36,454 nucleotides of DNA. It comes from Candidatus Phytoplasma sacchari. Lineage in GTDB: Bacteria; Bacillota_I; Bacilli_A; Acholeplasmatales; Acholeplasmataceae. The translations under genes and the position numbers were made by a program. The notes beneath the pieces are model-generated. The model was not told where the DNA came from. It saw nothing but the letters and a program-made list of their open reading frames with translations, and made no database searches. Position 1 is the stretch's first letter. The number at the start of each line of letters is the position of its first letter. The stretch lies in contig NZ_VWXM01000005.1 in assembly GCF_009268105.1 (NCBI RefSeq), positions 1 to 36,454 of the forward strand. Direction: 5' to 3'. Positions 9,079 to 18,252 of this stretch are shown in pieces.

Positions 9079-10248
9079 TAATTTAACTTTCTTCTAATAA
9101 TTTTTTAAAATAATTATTTTAAATTTTTTTATTCTAAAATAATTAATAATTAATTTTGATATTATTCATTAAATTGAATTTGATAATTGACAGTTAAATA
9201 ATTAAATAAATACATAATTAATAAAAAGAAAGAATATTATATTTCTTTTATTATGAAATTGTGAAACAACACCAATTGTATTATATCTTTTTTATTTTGA
9301 AATTAATTATATTTTTAATTTAATTCTTTTTAAAGAAAATAAAAAAATATTTAAATATTAATTTTAATCTAATTTAACCTATATGTTTTTTATAAGTTTT
9401 TTATTATAAAAAATTATCTCTTAAAACAAAAAAACTTCATTAATTAAAACTTTATATAATTATAATATAAATTATAAATCAAGTTTATCATTCTTAATAA
9501 TTCTAAATTTAATAAAAAATTTTTTCAAAGATAATAGAAAATTGAAAGAATTTTTTTAAAAAAATATATAGATTAACTAATAAAGAAAATTAAAATAAAA
9601 TTAACATTTTAAATATTATTAATAATTTATTAGATAAAATAAAAGTTTTTTAAAATCAGATAATAAAAAAATAATTATTATAGGAGTTATTAATAGTTGA
9701 AATAAAATAGATTAATTTTTAAAAAGTTATTTGGTTAAAAAAATATATATATTATTCAAAATAAAAAAATTTTTTTTAATAAATAAAAAATAAAATGCTA
9801 ATTTCAAAATATAAAATTTAAAATAAATTTAATAAAAGTTCTCAAAAAAATAATCTAAATTATATAAATTAAAAAAATTTAATAATTTTAAAGTAATCAG
9901 TAAAAAGATTTAAATATTTTTTAAAAAAAAAACTTATTTTATTTTTATCATTTAAATATAAAAATTTATTATAAAAAATTTAACTCATTATTAAGTTAAA
10001 TTAATTTATATTTTGTAGACTCTTATTTAAAATAAAAAAATAATAAAAAATTTATTTTAAAAGTTTTTTAAAAAAATATATCAGTTAAGAATATAATTAA
10101 AAATAATTTAAAAATTAAATTATTTTTTAATAACTTACACTACTTCAAAACATCAGTAATAATAACTTAAAAAATTATAAATAATTATTAATATCTTATA
10201 AAAAATAAAAAAATAAATAAAAAAAAATTATTTTTTATTATCTATTAA
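9079..10248. other. Gene-free stretch, 1.2 kb
   Basis: No intact gene on either strand. Short plus-strand pieces near 9500-9720 read as Lys/Asn/Phe-rich fragments with stops and may be remains of a gene, but base composition alone could produce them. A TTGACA at about 9187 resembles a -35 box but has no gene after it. Confidence 0.5.
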
Positions 10249-13017
10249 TTATTTTTTAGAGTATAATTTATTAATTTTAGTATATTTGTTTATAAAAAAT
10301 TTAAATATTTCTACAATTAATAATGGTAATGAAGAAATGAACATAATTATTATTTGATCTATTAAAAATAAATCAGACAAGTGAAAATATTTTTTAAAAA
10401 TAGGAATAAAAAAAATAGATATTTGTAATAAAAAACTGATAATAAAAAAAGAAATCAAATAATTATTTTTATTTTTTAAAGTAAAAATTGATTTTTTAAT
10501 ATTTCTTAAATTAAAAACATGTACTAATTGTGATAAAGATAATACCATAAAAGCAAAAGTTTGAGCATGAATAATACTATTATTATGTCTTTTATAACCT
10601 ATAAAAGCAGCTAAAAAAGTTAAGAAACCTATTAAAATACCTTCTAAAATAATTTTTAAAATTAATTTTTTATTTAAAAGTGCATTTTTTATTTTACGAG
10701 GTTTTTGTTTTATTATGTTATAATCCTTGGGTTCAAATCCTAAACCTATTGCAACTAGTGAATCAGTTACTAAATTTATCCATAATATTTGTAAAGAATT
10801 TAATATATGAAAATTTGATGTAAAAAATAAATGACCTATACAAGTATTAAGTAAAATTACACATATTTCTCCTATATTGCAACTTAATAAAAACAGTATA
10901 CTTTTTTTAATATTATCAAAAACATTACGACCTTCTAAAATAGCTTTTTGTAAAGTAACAAAATTATCATCTAATAAAATAATATCAGCAGCTTGCTTTG
11001 TTATTTCACTTCCTGTAATACCCATAGAAATACCTACATTAGCTTGTCTTATACTAGGAGCATCATTCACTCCATCTCCTATCATAGCAACTATATGACC
11101 TATTTTCTGATAAGTTTGAACTATTCTTAATTTATGTTCTGGATTTACTCTTGCGTAAACTTTTATACTAGATATTTTTTTCTTTAATTCATTTTCATCT
11201 AATTCATCTATTTCATCACCTGTAATAACTAAATCTTCTTTATGTTGTAAAATACCAGTTTGTAGCGCTACGCTTTTAGCTGTAATTAAATGATCTCCTG
11301 TAATCATAATAGGAGTAATAGAAGATTTTAATAAATTTCCAATTGTTTTTTTAATTTCATTCCGAATGGGATCTTCTATAGCTACTACTCCTAAAAAAAC
11401 AATTTGATTTTTTATTAATTCTAATATTTCATTTATAGAAATATTATTTTTAAAATCTAAACTTATATTTTTAATTTTTGAATAAGCAATAGTTAAAATT
11501 TTATCACCTGTCTGAGACATAATTTTTATATTTTCTTCTATTATATTTTCTTCATTATCTTTTTTTACAAAAATATTTTTTTTATCCTCAATATAACTTG
11601 ATAATTTTAATAAAATTTCACAAGCTCCCTTCATTATAAATAAAAAATAATCCTTATATTTATAAATAGTTAATGTAAATTTGTGATAATTATCAAAAGG
11701 AAATTCTTTTATTTTGATATTTTTTTCTTTTTTAATTAGATACATTTCTAAATTACATAAATTAGCTAAATCAACAAAAGATTTATCTACAGGATCTAAA
11801 ATATTTTTCTTGGATTTTTTTATTTGTATATATTGGGTATTACATAACAACCCATAATAAATTAGTTTTATGATATCATAATTTTCTATGGGATTAAAAA
11901 CAAAAGATTCATTTATTTCAATACTTTTTTGATATAAATATATTCTTTTTATTTTCATTTTATTTTTAGTTAAAGTACCTGTTTTATCAGTACAAACAAT
12001 ATCAATAGCTCCTAATGTTTCTAGGTTTTTTAAATTTTTTATAATTGCTTTTTTTTGAGCTATTTTTTTAATACCTAAAGCTAATATAATAGTAATAATA
12101 GCTAATAATCCTTCTGGAATTACTGCTACTGCTAAAATAACAGAAGATAATACCATTTTTTTAATTAATAAAAAATTTATATTTCTTTCAAATAGTTTAT
12201 ATTTTAATAAATTTAAAATTAAGTTAAAAATAATAAAAACTAAAATAATTAAGCTTATTTTTTTTGTTAAATCATCAATATTTTTTTCTAATGGTGTTTT
12301 TATTTTTTTAGTTTTCAAAACTAATTTAGTTATTTTTCCTATCTGTGTATTTAAACCTGTTTTGATTACTAATGCTTTAGCATAACCACTAATAACACTC
12401 GTGTCCATAAATAATGCATTTAATATTTTGAATAAATTTATATTTGATTTAATATTCAAATTATTATTTTTGTCTACAGCTAAATTTTCACCTGTTAAAA
12501 TAGATTCATTTATTTTTAAATTATTACTATCAATTATTCTTAAATCAGCTGGTACAATATCTCCTTGTTCTAAAAAAATAATATCACCAGGTACTAATTT
12601 TTCTCTTGAAATTATTTTAACTTTGCCGTTTCTTAAAACTTTACTATAAATCTTAATATTTTTTTCTACTATCATTAGAGATTTTTCTTTTTGTTTTTCA
12701 TAAAAACAACTTAAAAGAGCATTAATAATAATTATTAAAAAAATAAAGAAACTTTGAAGAATTTCTTTTTTTTCATTGTTAATTATTCCTATTGAGAAAG
12801 TTATCAATGAAGAAATTAATAAAATATATATAAAAAAATTATTAAATTGCATTAAAAAAAATTTTAATAAAGATATTTTATTTTTTTTTTTAAATGTATT
12901 AAATCCATATTTTAAAAAATTTTCTTTAACTTGTTTTGTAGTTAAACCTTTTTTAAAATTAGTCTTCATTTTTTTTTCTAAAATTTTTATATCTGTATTA
13001 TAAATAGAAAATTTCAT
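10249..13017 (-). CDS. Cation-transporting P-type ATPase (PacL/SERCA-like)
   Basis: A membrane pump that uses ATP to move a cation, most likely exporting Ca2+. The 922 residues are normal for P2 ATPases. Visible in order: N-terminal cation-ATPase domain (about 1-50), membrane pair M1-M2 (about 53-103), the TGE loop of the actuator domain (175-177), the M4 motif PEGL (301-304), the phosphorylation site CTDKTGTLT (Asp 344), the hinge motif GDGVNDAP, and a C-terminal block of six membrane segments. The Lys/Arg-rich start has no export signal. Substrate assignment follows from overall resemblance to PacL-type pumps. The CNNM/CorC gene lies upstream on the same strand (183 bases), separated by a perfect tandem repeat. 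The ATG at 13015-13017 has AGGA about 20 bases upstream, which is distant. Confidence 0.92.
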   Translation of the reverse strand: MKFSIYNTDIKILEKKMKTNFKKGLTTKQVKENFLKYGFNTFKKKNKISLLKFFLMQFNNFFIYILLISSLITFSIGIINNEKKEILQSFFIFLIIIINALLSCFYEKQKEKSLMIVEKNIKIYSKVLRNGKVKIISREKLVPGDIIFLEQGDIVPADLRIIDSNNLKINESILTGENLAVDKNNNLNIKSNINLFKILNALFMDTSVISGYAKALVIKTGLNTQIGKITKLVLKTKKIKTPLEKNIDDLTKKISLIILVFIIFNLILNLLKYKLFERNINFLLIKKMVLSSVILAVAVIPEGLLAIITIILALGIKKIAQKKAIIKNLKNLETLGAIDIVCTDKTGTLTKNKMKIKRIYLYQKSIEINESFVFNPIENYDIIKLIYYGLLCNTQYIQIKKSKKNILDPVDKSFVDLANLCNLEMYLIKKEKNIKIKEFPFDNYHKFTLTIYKYKDYFLFIMKGACEILLKLSSYIEDKKNIFVKKDNEENIIEENIKIMSQTGDKILTIAYSKIKNISLDFKNNISINEILELIKNQIVFLGVVAIEDPIRNEIKKTIGNLLKSSITPIMITGDHLITAKSVALQTGILQHKEDLVITGDEIDELDENELKKKISSIKVYARVNPEHKLRIVQTYQKIGHIVAMIGDGVNDAPSIRQANVGISMGITGSEITKQAADIILLDDNFVTLQKAILEGRNVFDNIKKSILFLLSCNIGEICVILLNTCIGHLFFTSNFHILNSLQILWINLVTDSLVAIGLGFEPKDYNIIKQKPRKIKNALLNKKLILKIILEGILIGFLTFLAAFIGYKRHNNSIIHAQTFAFMVLSLSQLVHVFNLRNIKKSIFTLKNKNNYLISFFIISFLLQISIFFIPIFKKYFHLSDLFLIDQIIIMFISSLPLLIVEIFKFFINKYTKINKLYSKK

Positions 13018-13120
13018 AAATTTTGATTTTTTTGCTTCCTAAAAATGTTTTTTAAAAAATTTTTTAATAAAAAATATTCAATTATAAAAATAAATTAAAC
13101 AATTTTAAGAAATTATCAAA

Positions 13121-13152
13121 AAAAGTATACTAAATAAAAAGTATACTAAATA
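13121..13152. repeat. Perfect 16-bp tandem duplication
   Basis: The word AAAAGTATACTAAATA occurs twice head to tail. Each copy contains the palindrome AGTATACT. On the minus strand each copy contains TATACT, close to a -10 box. The block lies 104-135 bases upstream of the P-type ATPase start, so it may be part of that gene's promoter or an operator. Confidence 0.7.
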
Positions 13153-13199
13153 ATTTTTAAAATAAATTAATATTAAAATTATTGAAAAAAATTTATATT

Positions 13200-14555
13200 C
13201 TATTTTTGGAATTGAACAATATCATTATTTTTTATTCTAGTAATTTTAACTTTTGTTATAACAAGACCATTATGAGTTAAAGCATCGAATTGCCAATCTT
13301 TATGAATTATTCTAATTTTTTCATGACTTTCAGGCATTCTTTTTAACTTTCCTAACATAAAACCACTTAATGTGTCATAATCATCTATAGGTAAATTAGC
13401 TTTTAAATGTTCTTCTATTTCATATAAATGTGTAGTACCTTTAGCTATATACTCTTTTTCAGAAATTTTAGAAATATCAAAATTTTTTTTACTATCATAT
13501 TCATCCTTGATATCTCCTAAAATCTCTTCAATTACATCTTCAATTGTTACTATACCAGAAGTGCCTCCGTATTCATCAATAACAATAGCTATATGAATTT
13601 GTTTAGATTGCATTTCTTTAAATAATTCACTTATATTTTTAAATTCCATCACATAATAAGCTTTTCTTATTAAATCTCTAATATTAAATTCTTTATTTAA
13701 CATAACATTATTTTCTATAATTGTTGGCTTATTGTTAGAATCTAAGTTATTTTTCTCGTCTTTTGTACTATTTTTTTTTAACAAACTTTTAAAGATATCT
13801 TTTACGTGAACAATTCCAATAATTTTATCTATATTATCTTCATAAACAGGGAATCTAGTATATTTTTCGCGATAAATAAAATTAATTAATTGTTCTTGTG
13901 TTATATCTGATCTAATAGCTACAATTTCTTTTCTATGACGCATAATTTCAGAAACAACAGTTGCATCAAAATCAAAAATATTTTGTATCATATTATTTTC
14001 TATTCTATTTATGATACCTTTATGATATGATGAATTCAGCAAAAATCTTAATTCTTCCTCAGCAAAAACTTCATTCTTTTTATCTTGATCAATACCTAGT
14101 AGAAATAAAATAATATTACTGATTTTATTTAAAAAAATAACAACTGGTTTTATTAGAAAACTAATTAAATAAAATAAATCCGAAAGCAAATAAACAGTTT
14201 TAAGTGGCGATAACAAAGATATTCTTTTAGGCAAAATCTCTCCAAAAATAATTGATAAAAAAATAACAATTAATTGAACAGAATATTGTTGCCATAAAGC
14301 ACAAAAAGCAATATTATCTTTTAAAATTGAACCTTGAAAAAATGTAATAATATGAATAACTACTTGAATTACAGACAAAAAAATAGTAGGTTTTTCTTTT
14401 ATTTTTTTTATTTTTAAAGCTTTAGAAACTCCTTTTTTTATTTCTAAATTAATTCTATTTTCACTTAAAGAAACTAGAGCTATTTCCATAGAAGCAAAAA
14501 AAGCATTTAAAAATATTAAACAAGTAATAATTAATATAATGACGACTGGATTCAC
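13200..14555 (-). CDS. CNNM/CorC-type transporter (hemolysin C family)
   Basis: A membrane protein of the CNNM/CorC family, often annotated TlyC or hemolysin, with proposed roles in Mg2+ or Co2+ export. The 451 residues show an N-terminal CNNM (DUF21) domain with about four hydrophobic segments (residues 1-155). A CBS pair follows (about 195-340), with a polar Asn/Lys/Ser-rich insert between the two repeats. Next is the hallmark DEYGGTSGIVTIEDVIEEIL and a C-terminal CorC_HlyC domain (about 360-445). The start is GTG at 14553-14555, supported by AAAGAGGTT eleven bases upstream. It precedes the P-type ATPase on the same strand; both are likely cation transporters. Haemolytic activity should not be assumed from the family name. 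Confidence 0.9.
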   Translation of the reverse strand: MNPVVIILIITCLIFLNAFFASMEIALVSLSENRINLEIKKGVSKALKIKKIKEKPTIFLSVIQVVIHIITFFQGSILKDNIAFCALWQQYSVQLIVIFLSIIFGEILPKRISLLSPLKTVYLLSDLFYLISFLIKPVVIFLNKISNIILFLLGIDQDKKNEVFAEEELRFLLNSSYHKGIINRIENNMIQNIFDFDATVVSEIMRHRKEIVAIRSDITQEQLINFIYREKYTRFPVYEDNIDKIIGIVHVKDIFKSLLKKNSTKDEKNNLDSNNKPTIIENNVMLNKEFNIRDLIRKAYYVMEFKNISELFKEMQSKQIHIAIVIDEYGGTSGIVTIEDVIEEILGDIKDEYDSKKNFDISKISEKEYIAKGTTHLYEIEEHLKANLPIDDYDTLSGFMLGKLKRMPESHEKIRIIHKDWQFDALTHNGLVITKVKITRIKNNDIVQFQK

Positions 14556-14928
14556 TTTTTTTTATAACCTCTTTTTTTATAAACAAAAAAATAAATAAAT
14601 AATTAATTGTGTATAGTGTGTATAATAAATGTTACGTTTATATAGAACATAATTTATATTAAATTTTTTAACTATTTTATAATATTTATTAACTCATTAT
14701 TAATTTCTATAATAAAAATAACAAATAAAAAAATAAAAACGATCAAAAATCTATATTCTGTATAATGTAATTTATTCTTTATAATGTAATACTTATTATA
14801 ATGAGTAAATATAATGGTATTTAAGATATTGAATAAATATAACAGTATGAAAATATATGTTCTAACCTGTAATATTCTAGCATATTAAAAAAAAAAAGTC
14901 AAAATAATTTTTTAAATTTTATTTTAAC
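14556..14928. promoter_or_regulatory. Intergenic region before the CNNM/CorC gene
   Basis: This 373-base stretch must carry the minus-strand promoter of the transporter gene; TATTATA and TACTATA words on the minus strand near 14610-14630 are candidates. On the plus strand, 14760-14820 has repeated TATAATG words (TATAATGTAAT twice), with no plus-strand gene to serve. The left end has the Shine-Dalgarno AAAGAGGTT at 14567-14575. Confidence 0.4.
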
Positions 14929-16356
14929 TTAATACGCTCTAGCGAATAAAATAGTTTTGTTAGCTCTTTTTTTAGTAATAGGACATATTTTATTATTAAT
15001 TTTATCAGAAATAATTATTCTGGCAGTAGCTCCTGTTTCTTCTTTTATTATTTTTTCAGCTTCTTCTTCATAAACACTAATTTTTATATATCCTTTCTTT
15101 TCTTTTAGTGTTTTTTTAAATTCTTCATATGATTTAACTTCATATATTTTTTGTTTTAAATTATATAAGGATTTTTTAAACATTTGATTGTTAATTTCTA
15201 ATAATAATTTCTTAGTTTCTTTTAATATCTCTTTATCAGAAATAGTTATTTTTTGAAAACTATGTCTTATAAAAAAAGTTAATTCTTCTTTATTTAAATC
15301 ATTTGAACCTATTTCTATTCTTAAGGGAATTCCTTTCATTTCATAATAACTAAATTTCCAACCAATATTTTTTTTTTGTTCATCTAAATATACTCTATAT
15401 TTTTTATTTAATGTTTTGTATATTTCTTTTGATTTGTTCAATATATCATGATTTTTCAAATCTAAAGGAATAATAACTATTTGAATAGGAGCAACGAAAG
15501 GAGGTATAACCAAACCTTCATCATCGCCATGAGTCATAATCATAGCCCCTATTAATCTTGTAGAAATCCCCCATGAAGTTTGTTGTACAAATTGAGTTTG
15601 TAATTGATTATCCTGAAATTGAATTTTAAATTTTCTTGAAAATTTAGTTCCTAAAAAATGGGAAGTAGCTGCTTGTAAAGATTGTCCATCATACATTAAT
15701 GCTTCTAAAGCAAAGGTAATTTCAGCTCCTTTAAATTTTTCTAATTCTGTTTTTTTACCAGAAACAAAAGGCATAGCTAACATTTTTTTTCCTAATTTTT
15801 TATATAAATTTAAAATATATTTGTTTTCTTTTAAAGCTTCTTTTTTGGATAAATGAACTGTATGACCTTCCTGCCATAAAAATTCTTTACTTCTTAAAAA
15901 AGGTTTATTTGTTTTTTCCCACCTTACCACACTACACCATTGAAAAAATAATTTTGGTAAATCTCTATAAGATTTAATTTTTTTTGCATAATACTGTGAA
16001 AATAATACTTCAGAAGTAGGTCTTAAAACTAACTTTTCTTTTAGTTCTTTTTCACCTACTTTATTTATTATTAAAGATTCTGGACTAAACCCTTCTATAT
16101 GTTCTTTTTCTTTTTTAAATAAATTATTAGAAAAAAATAAAGGAAAATAAACATTTTCATGATTACTTTTTTTTAATTTTTTATCTAAAAAAGATTGAAT
16201 GTTTTGCCATATTGCGTAACCATAAGGTAAATATATAAAAAAACCTTTTAAATCAGAATATTCGATTAATTCAGATTTAATACAAACATCTGTATACCAT
16301 TTACTAAAATCTGTATCACGAGATTTTATCTCTTTAACTAATTTTTGACGCTTCAT
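14929..16356 (-). CDS. proS: Prolyl-tRNA synthetase
   Basis: Charges tRNA-Pro with proline in the cytosol. The 475 residues have the archaeal/eukaryotic-like ProS layout, without the large editing insertion of the E. coli enzyme. Visible are the N-terminal SRDTDFSKWYTDVC, the class II motif 2 region (RPTSEVLFSQYYAKKI, VVRWEKTNKPFLRSKEF, WQEGHTVH), motif 3 (GIPLRIEIGSND), an anticodon-binding domain and a C-terminal domain ending LFARAY. The open frame extends 34 codons further upstream into the end of metK, but ATG 16354-16356 is the better start: it has AAGGAT upstream and matches the family's N-terminus. It lies 56 bases after metK on the same strand, so the two are probably co-transcribed. 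Confidence 0.95.
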   Translation of the reverse strand: MKRQKLVKEIKSRDTDFSKWYTDVCIKSELIEYSDLKGFFIYLPYGYAIWQNIQSFLDKKLKKSNHENVYFPLFFSNNLFKKEKEHIEGFSPESLIINKVGEKELKEKLVLRPTSEVLFSQYYAKKIKSYRDLPKLFFQWCSVVRWEKTNKPFLRSKEFLWQEGHTVHLSKKEALKENKYILNLYKKLGKKMLAMPFVSGKKTELEKFKGAEITFALEALMYDGQSLQAATSHFLGTKFSRKFKIQFQDNQLQTQFVQQTSWGISTRLIGAMIMTHGDDEGLVIPPFVAPIQIVIIPLDLKNHDILNKSKEIYKTLNKKYRVYLDEQKKNIGWKFSYYEMKGIPLRIEIGSNDLNKEELTFFIRHSFQKITISDKEILKETKKLLLEINNQMFKKSLYNLKQKIYEVKSYEEFKKTLKEKKGYIKISVYEEEAEKIIKEETGATARIIISDKINNKICPITKKRANKTILFARAY

Positions 16357-16412
16357 ATATCTTAAATCCTTTTTTTTGTAAAAAAAAAGACATATTATTT
16401 TTTTATATCTTT

Positions 16413-17555
16413 CTATAAAAGTTGAGCAAAAATATCTTTTTTGTCTAATTTTTCCCAAGAAAATAAATTATCTTCTCTTCCGAAATGACCTTCTTTAGAA
16501 GTAATAGCAAAAATAGGTTTTTCTAAATCTAACATTTTAATAATACCTTGAGGGCTTAAATCAAAATAATTTTTAATAGTTTTTATTATTAATGATTCAT
16601 CAACTTTGCTAGTTTTAAAAGTGTTAATATATAAGCTAACTGGTTTTTTTAAACCTATTGCATATGAAATTTGAATTTCGCATTTATTGCAAATACCAGA
16701 TGCCACTATATTTTTAGCTAAATATCTAGCCATATAAGCTCCGCTACGATCTACTTTTGTACAATCTTTTCCGCTAAAACATCCTCCTCCATGACGAATT
16801 TCACTTCCATATGAATCTTGAACAATTTTTCTACCTGTTAATCCTGTATCAACAGCAGGTCCACCAAGTGTAAAACTTCCACATGGATTAATGTAAATTT
16901 TTGTTTTTGAGTTTATAAGTGATTCTTTTATAGTTTTTCTGACTATTTTGTTTATAATTTCTTTTTCTAAGTATTCTTTATTAATATTTTTTTCATGTTG
17001 ACATGAAATAACAACATTATCTATATAAATAGGTCTGTTTTTGGCATCATATACTAAAGTTATTTGTGTTTTTCCATCTGGTTTTAAAAACAATATTTTT
17101 TTATTTTCCCTAACTTCTGTTAATTTACTTGCTAATTTTCTAGCTAAATACAGACTTAATGGTAAAAAAACTGATGTTTCGTTTGTAGCAAAACCAAACA
17201 TTGATCCTTGATCACCAGCTCCGTTATTTTCAACAGCTTTGCTTATTTCATTAGATTGTTTTTGAATGAAATTGATAATTCTTACATTGTCAAAATAAAA
17301 ATTATCTTCTTTGTTAATATATCCTATTTCCTTAATTTTTTCTCTAACTAAATTTTCAATTTCTATAGTAGTCAGTTTATTCTTTGTATTTATTTCGCCA
17401 AAAAGGATTACTTTTTTTTTTGTTACAACAGTTTCTATAGCTATTTTAGCTTTTTTATCTTTTTTAATATAAGCATCTAACAAAACATCTGAAATTTGAT
17501 CCGCTACTTTATCAGGATGTCCTTGTGTAACCGCTTCAGCACTAAATTTTTTCAT
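16413..17555 (-). CDS. metK: S-adenosylmethionine synthetase
   Basis: Makes S-adenosylmethionine, the methyl donor for rRNA, tRNA and DNA methylation, from methionine and ATP. The 380 residues are the normal length. Signatures are VTQGHPDKVADQISD at the N-terminus, ENNGAGDQGSMFGFAT, and the glycine-rich loop GGGCFSGKDCTKVDRSGAY, where the usual Ala-Phe is Cys-Phe. DKKDIFAQLL closes the protein. The ATG at 17553-17555 has GGAG about 15 bases upstream. A strong terminator hairpin (17645-17709) separates it from the upstream cold-shock gene, so metK should have its own promoter in the 90 bases between, or be reached by read-through. proS follows downstream. The sequence looks intact. Confidence 0.95.
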   Translation of the reverse strand: MKKFSAEAVTQGHPDKVADQISDVLLDAYIKKDKKAKIAIETVVTKKKVILFGEINTKNKLTTIEIENLVREKIKEIGYINKEDNFYFDNVRIINFIQKQSNEISKAVENNGAGDQGSMFGFATNETSVFLPLSLYLARKLASKLTEVRENKKILFLKPDGKTQITLVYDAKNRPIYIDNVVISCQHEKNINKEYLEKEIINKIVRKTIKESLINSKTKIYINPCGSFTLGGPAVDTGLTGRKIVQDSYGSEIRHGGGCFSGKDCTKVDRSGAYMARYLAKNIVASGICNKCEIQISYAIGLKKPVSLYINTFKTSKVDESLIIKTIKNYFDLSPQGIIKMLDLEKPIFAITSKEGHFGREDNLFSWEKLDKKDIFAQLL

Positions 17556-17644
17556 TTAGTAATTACGACTCCATTAAATTTTTATATTTTTATAATTAAA
17601 TTTGAAATAATAATTTAAAAAAACCAAAAAAACAAATTAAAAAA

Positions 17645-17709
17645 AAAGAACTTTAAGCTCTTTAATTTAATTTTTTAATTTATTCGTCAACAAAATCTTA
17701 AAGTTCTTT
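17645..17709 (-). terminator. Terminator between the cold-shock gene and metK
   Basis: A perfect 13-base inverted repeat, AAAGAACTTTAAG at 17645-17657 and CTTAAAGTTCTTT at 17697-17709, encloses 39 bases. In the minus-strand transcript the second arm runs straight into a run of U. It follows the cold-shock stop codon by 16 bases. Each arm contains CTTAAAG or CTTTAAG, so alternative pairings exist. The position ahead of metK leaves room for regulated read-through, but I see no known riboswitch. Confidence 0.75.
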
Positions 17710-17725
17710 GAGCATTAATTTATTT

Positions 17726-18154
17726 TTATCTTTTTATTTCTTCTTGTGTCAAAACAATAATATCAATGGCTTGAGGTTGTTTCTGATTATCAACAGTTCT
17801 ATCTGACCAACATATAACAAATTCTACTTGCTCATTTTGTTTTAGTCTTTTAATATTATGAAACCCTCTTTGTTCATTTTCACTATTATGAAATGAACTT
17901 CTTTGTGACAAATCAGTTGCTGATGAATCACCTTCTCTTATTATAGAACTATGATGACAGAAAATATCTTGTGCATTAGGATTCTTTTTTAACTCGTCTG
18001 TCCATTTATTTACTGCGTCGTTATCACTATCTTTTAAAATCACATCTGGTATATTTGTTATTTGTTTTGTTTCGTCAACTTCTTTAACTGACATTATAAA
18101 ACCATAACCTTTTGATGGATCAAACCACTTTACAGTACCGCGAAATTTAGTCAT
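17726..18154 (-). CDS. Cold-shock-domain protein with insertions
   Basis: A nucleic-acid-binding protein with the cold-shock fold, which usually acts as an RNA chaperone. Ordinary Csp proteins have about 65-70 residues; this has 142. The core is split. Residues 1-22 (TVKWFDPSKGYGFI, the RNP1 strand) are followed by about 40 extra residues. Then comes IFCHHSSI (RNP2), a second extra piece of about 30 Ser/Asn/Arg-rich residues, and the last strands (QNEQVEFVICWSD, QPQAIDIIVL). RNP1 and RNP2 aromatic and histidine residues are kept, so binding is plausible. The ATG is supported by AAAAGGAG about 14 bases upstream and by a good promoter. It is flanked by its own promoter and terminator, so it is monocistronic. 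Confidence 0.85.
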   Translation of the reverse strand: MTKFRGTVKWFDPSKGYGFIMSVKEVDETKQITNIPDVILKDSDNDAVNKWTDELKKNPNAQDIFCHHSSIIREGDSSATDLSQRSSFHNSENEQRGFHNIKRLKQNEQVEFVICWSDRTVDNQKQPQAIDIIVLTQEEIKR

Positions 18155-18204
18155 TAATTTATATAAAACTCCTTTTTTGTAATTAGTTTTGAATAACCTC
18201 TTTC

Positions 18205-18232
18205 ATTATATAACATTTTTTCATAAAATCAA
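18205..18232 (-). promoter_or_regulatory. Promoter of the cold-shock gene
   Basis: On the minus strand TTGATT (18227-18232) and a perfect TATAAT (18205-18210) are separated by 16 bases. The start of transcription would be near 18197, giving a leader of about 40 bases with the Shine-Dalgarno AAAAGGAG. The -35 box lies inside a tandem repeat, so a second TTGATT sits 13 bases further upstream. Confidence 0.65.
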
Positions 18233-18252
18233 TAGCATAAATCAATAGCATT
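18227..18252. repeat. 13-bp tandem duplication at the cold-shock promoter
   Basis: AATCAATAGCATA (18227-18239) is followed by AATCAATAGCATT (18240-18252), differing only at the last base. The duplication copies the -35 box of the cold-shock promoter. Confidence 0.7.

Noticed and set aside
9187..9192. TTGACA as a plus-strand promoter
   Set aside because: No good -10 box at the right distance and no plus-strand gene follows.
10877..13003. Plus-strand open frames of 73-82 codons inside the P-type ATPase gene
   Set aside because: They are antisense shadows of a well-supported gene, with no ribosome site and no protein-like character of their own.
14760..14820. Repeated TATAATG words read as a set of plus-strand promoters
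   Set aside because: Both neighbouring genes are on the minus strand; the words are easily produced by the base composition.
16357..16458. N-terminal extension of proS overlapping metK
   Set aside because: The extra 34 residues do not resemble ProS, and the ATG at 16356 has a proper ribosome site.
17556..17725. SAM riboswitch or T-box before metK
   Set aside because: The hairpin is explained as the terminator of the cold-shock gene; no conserved riboswitch core or T-box sequence could be recognised.
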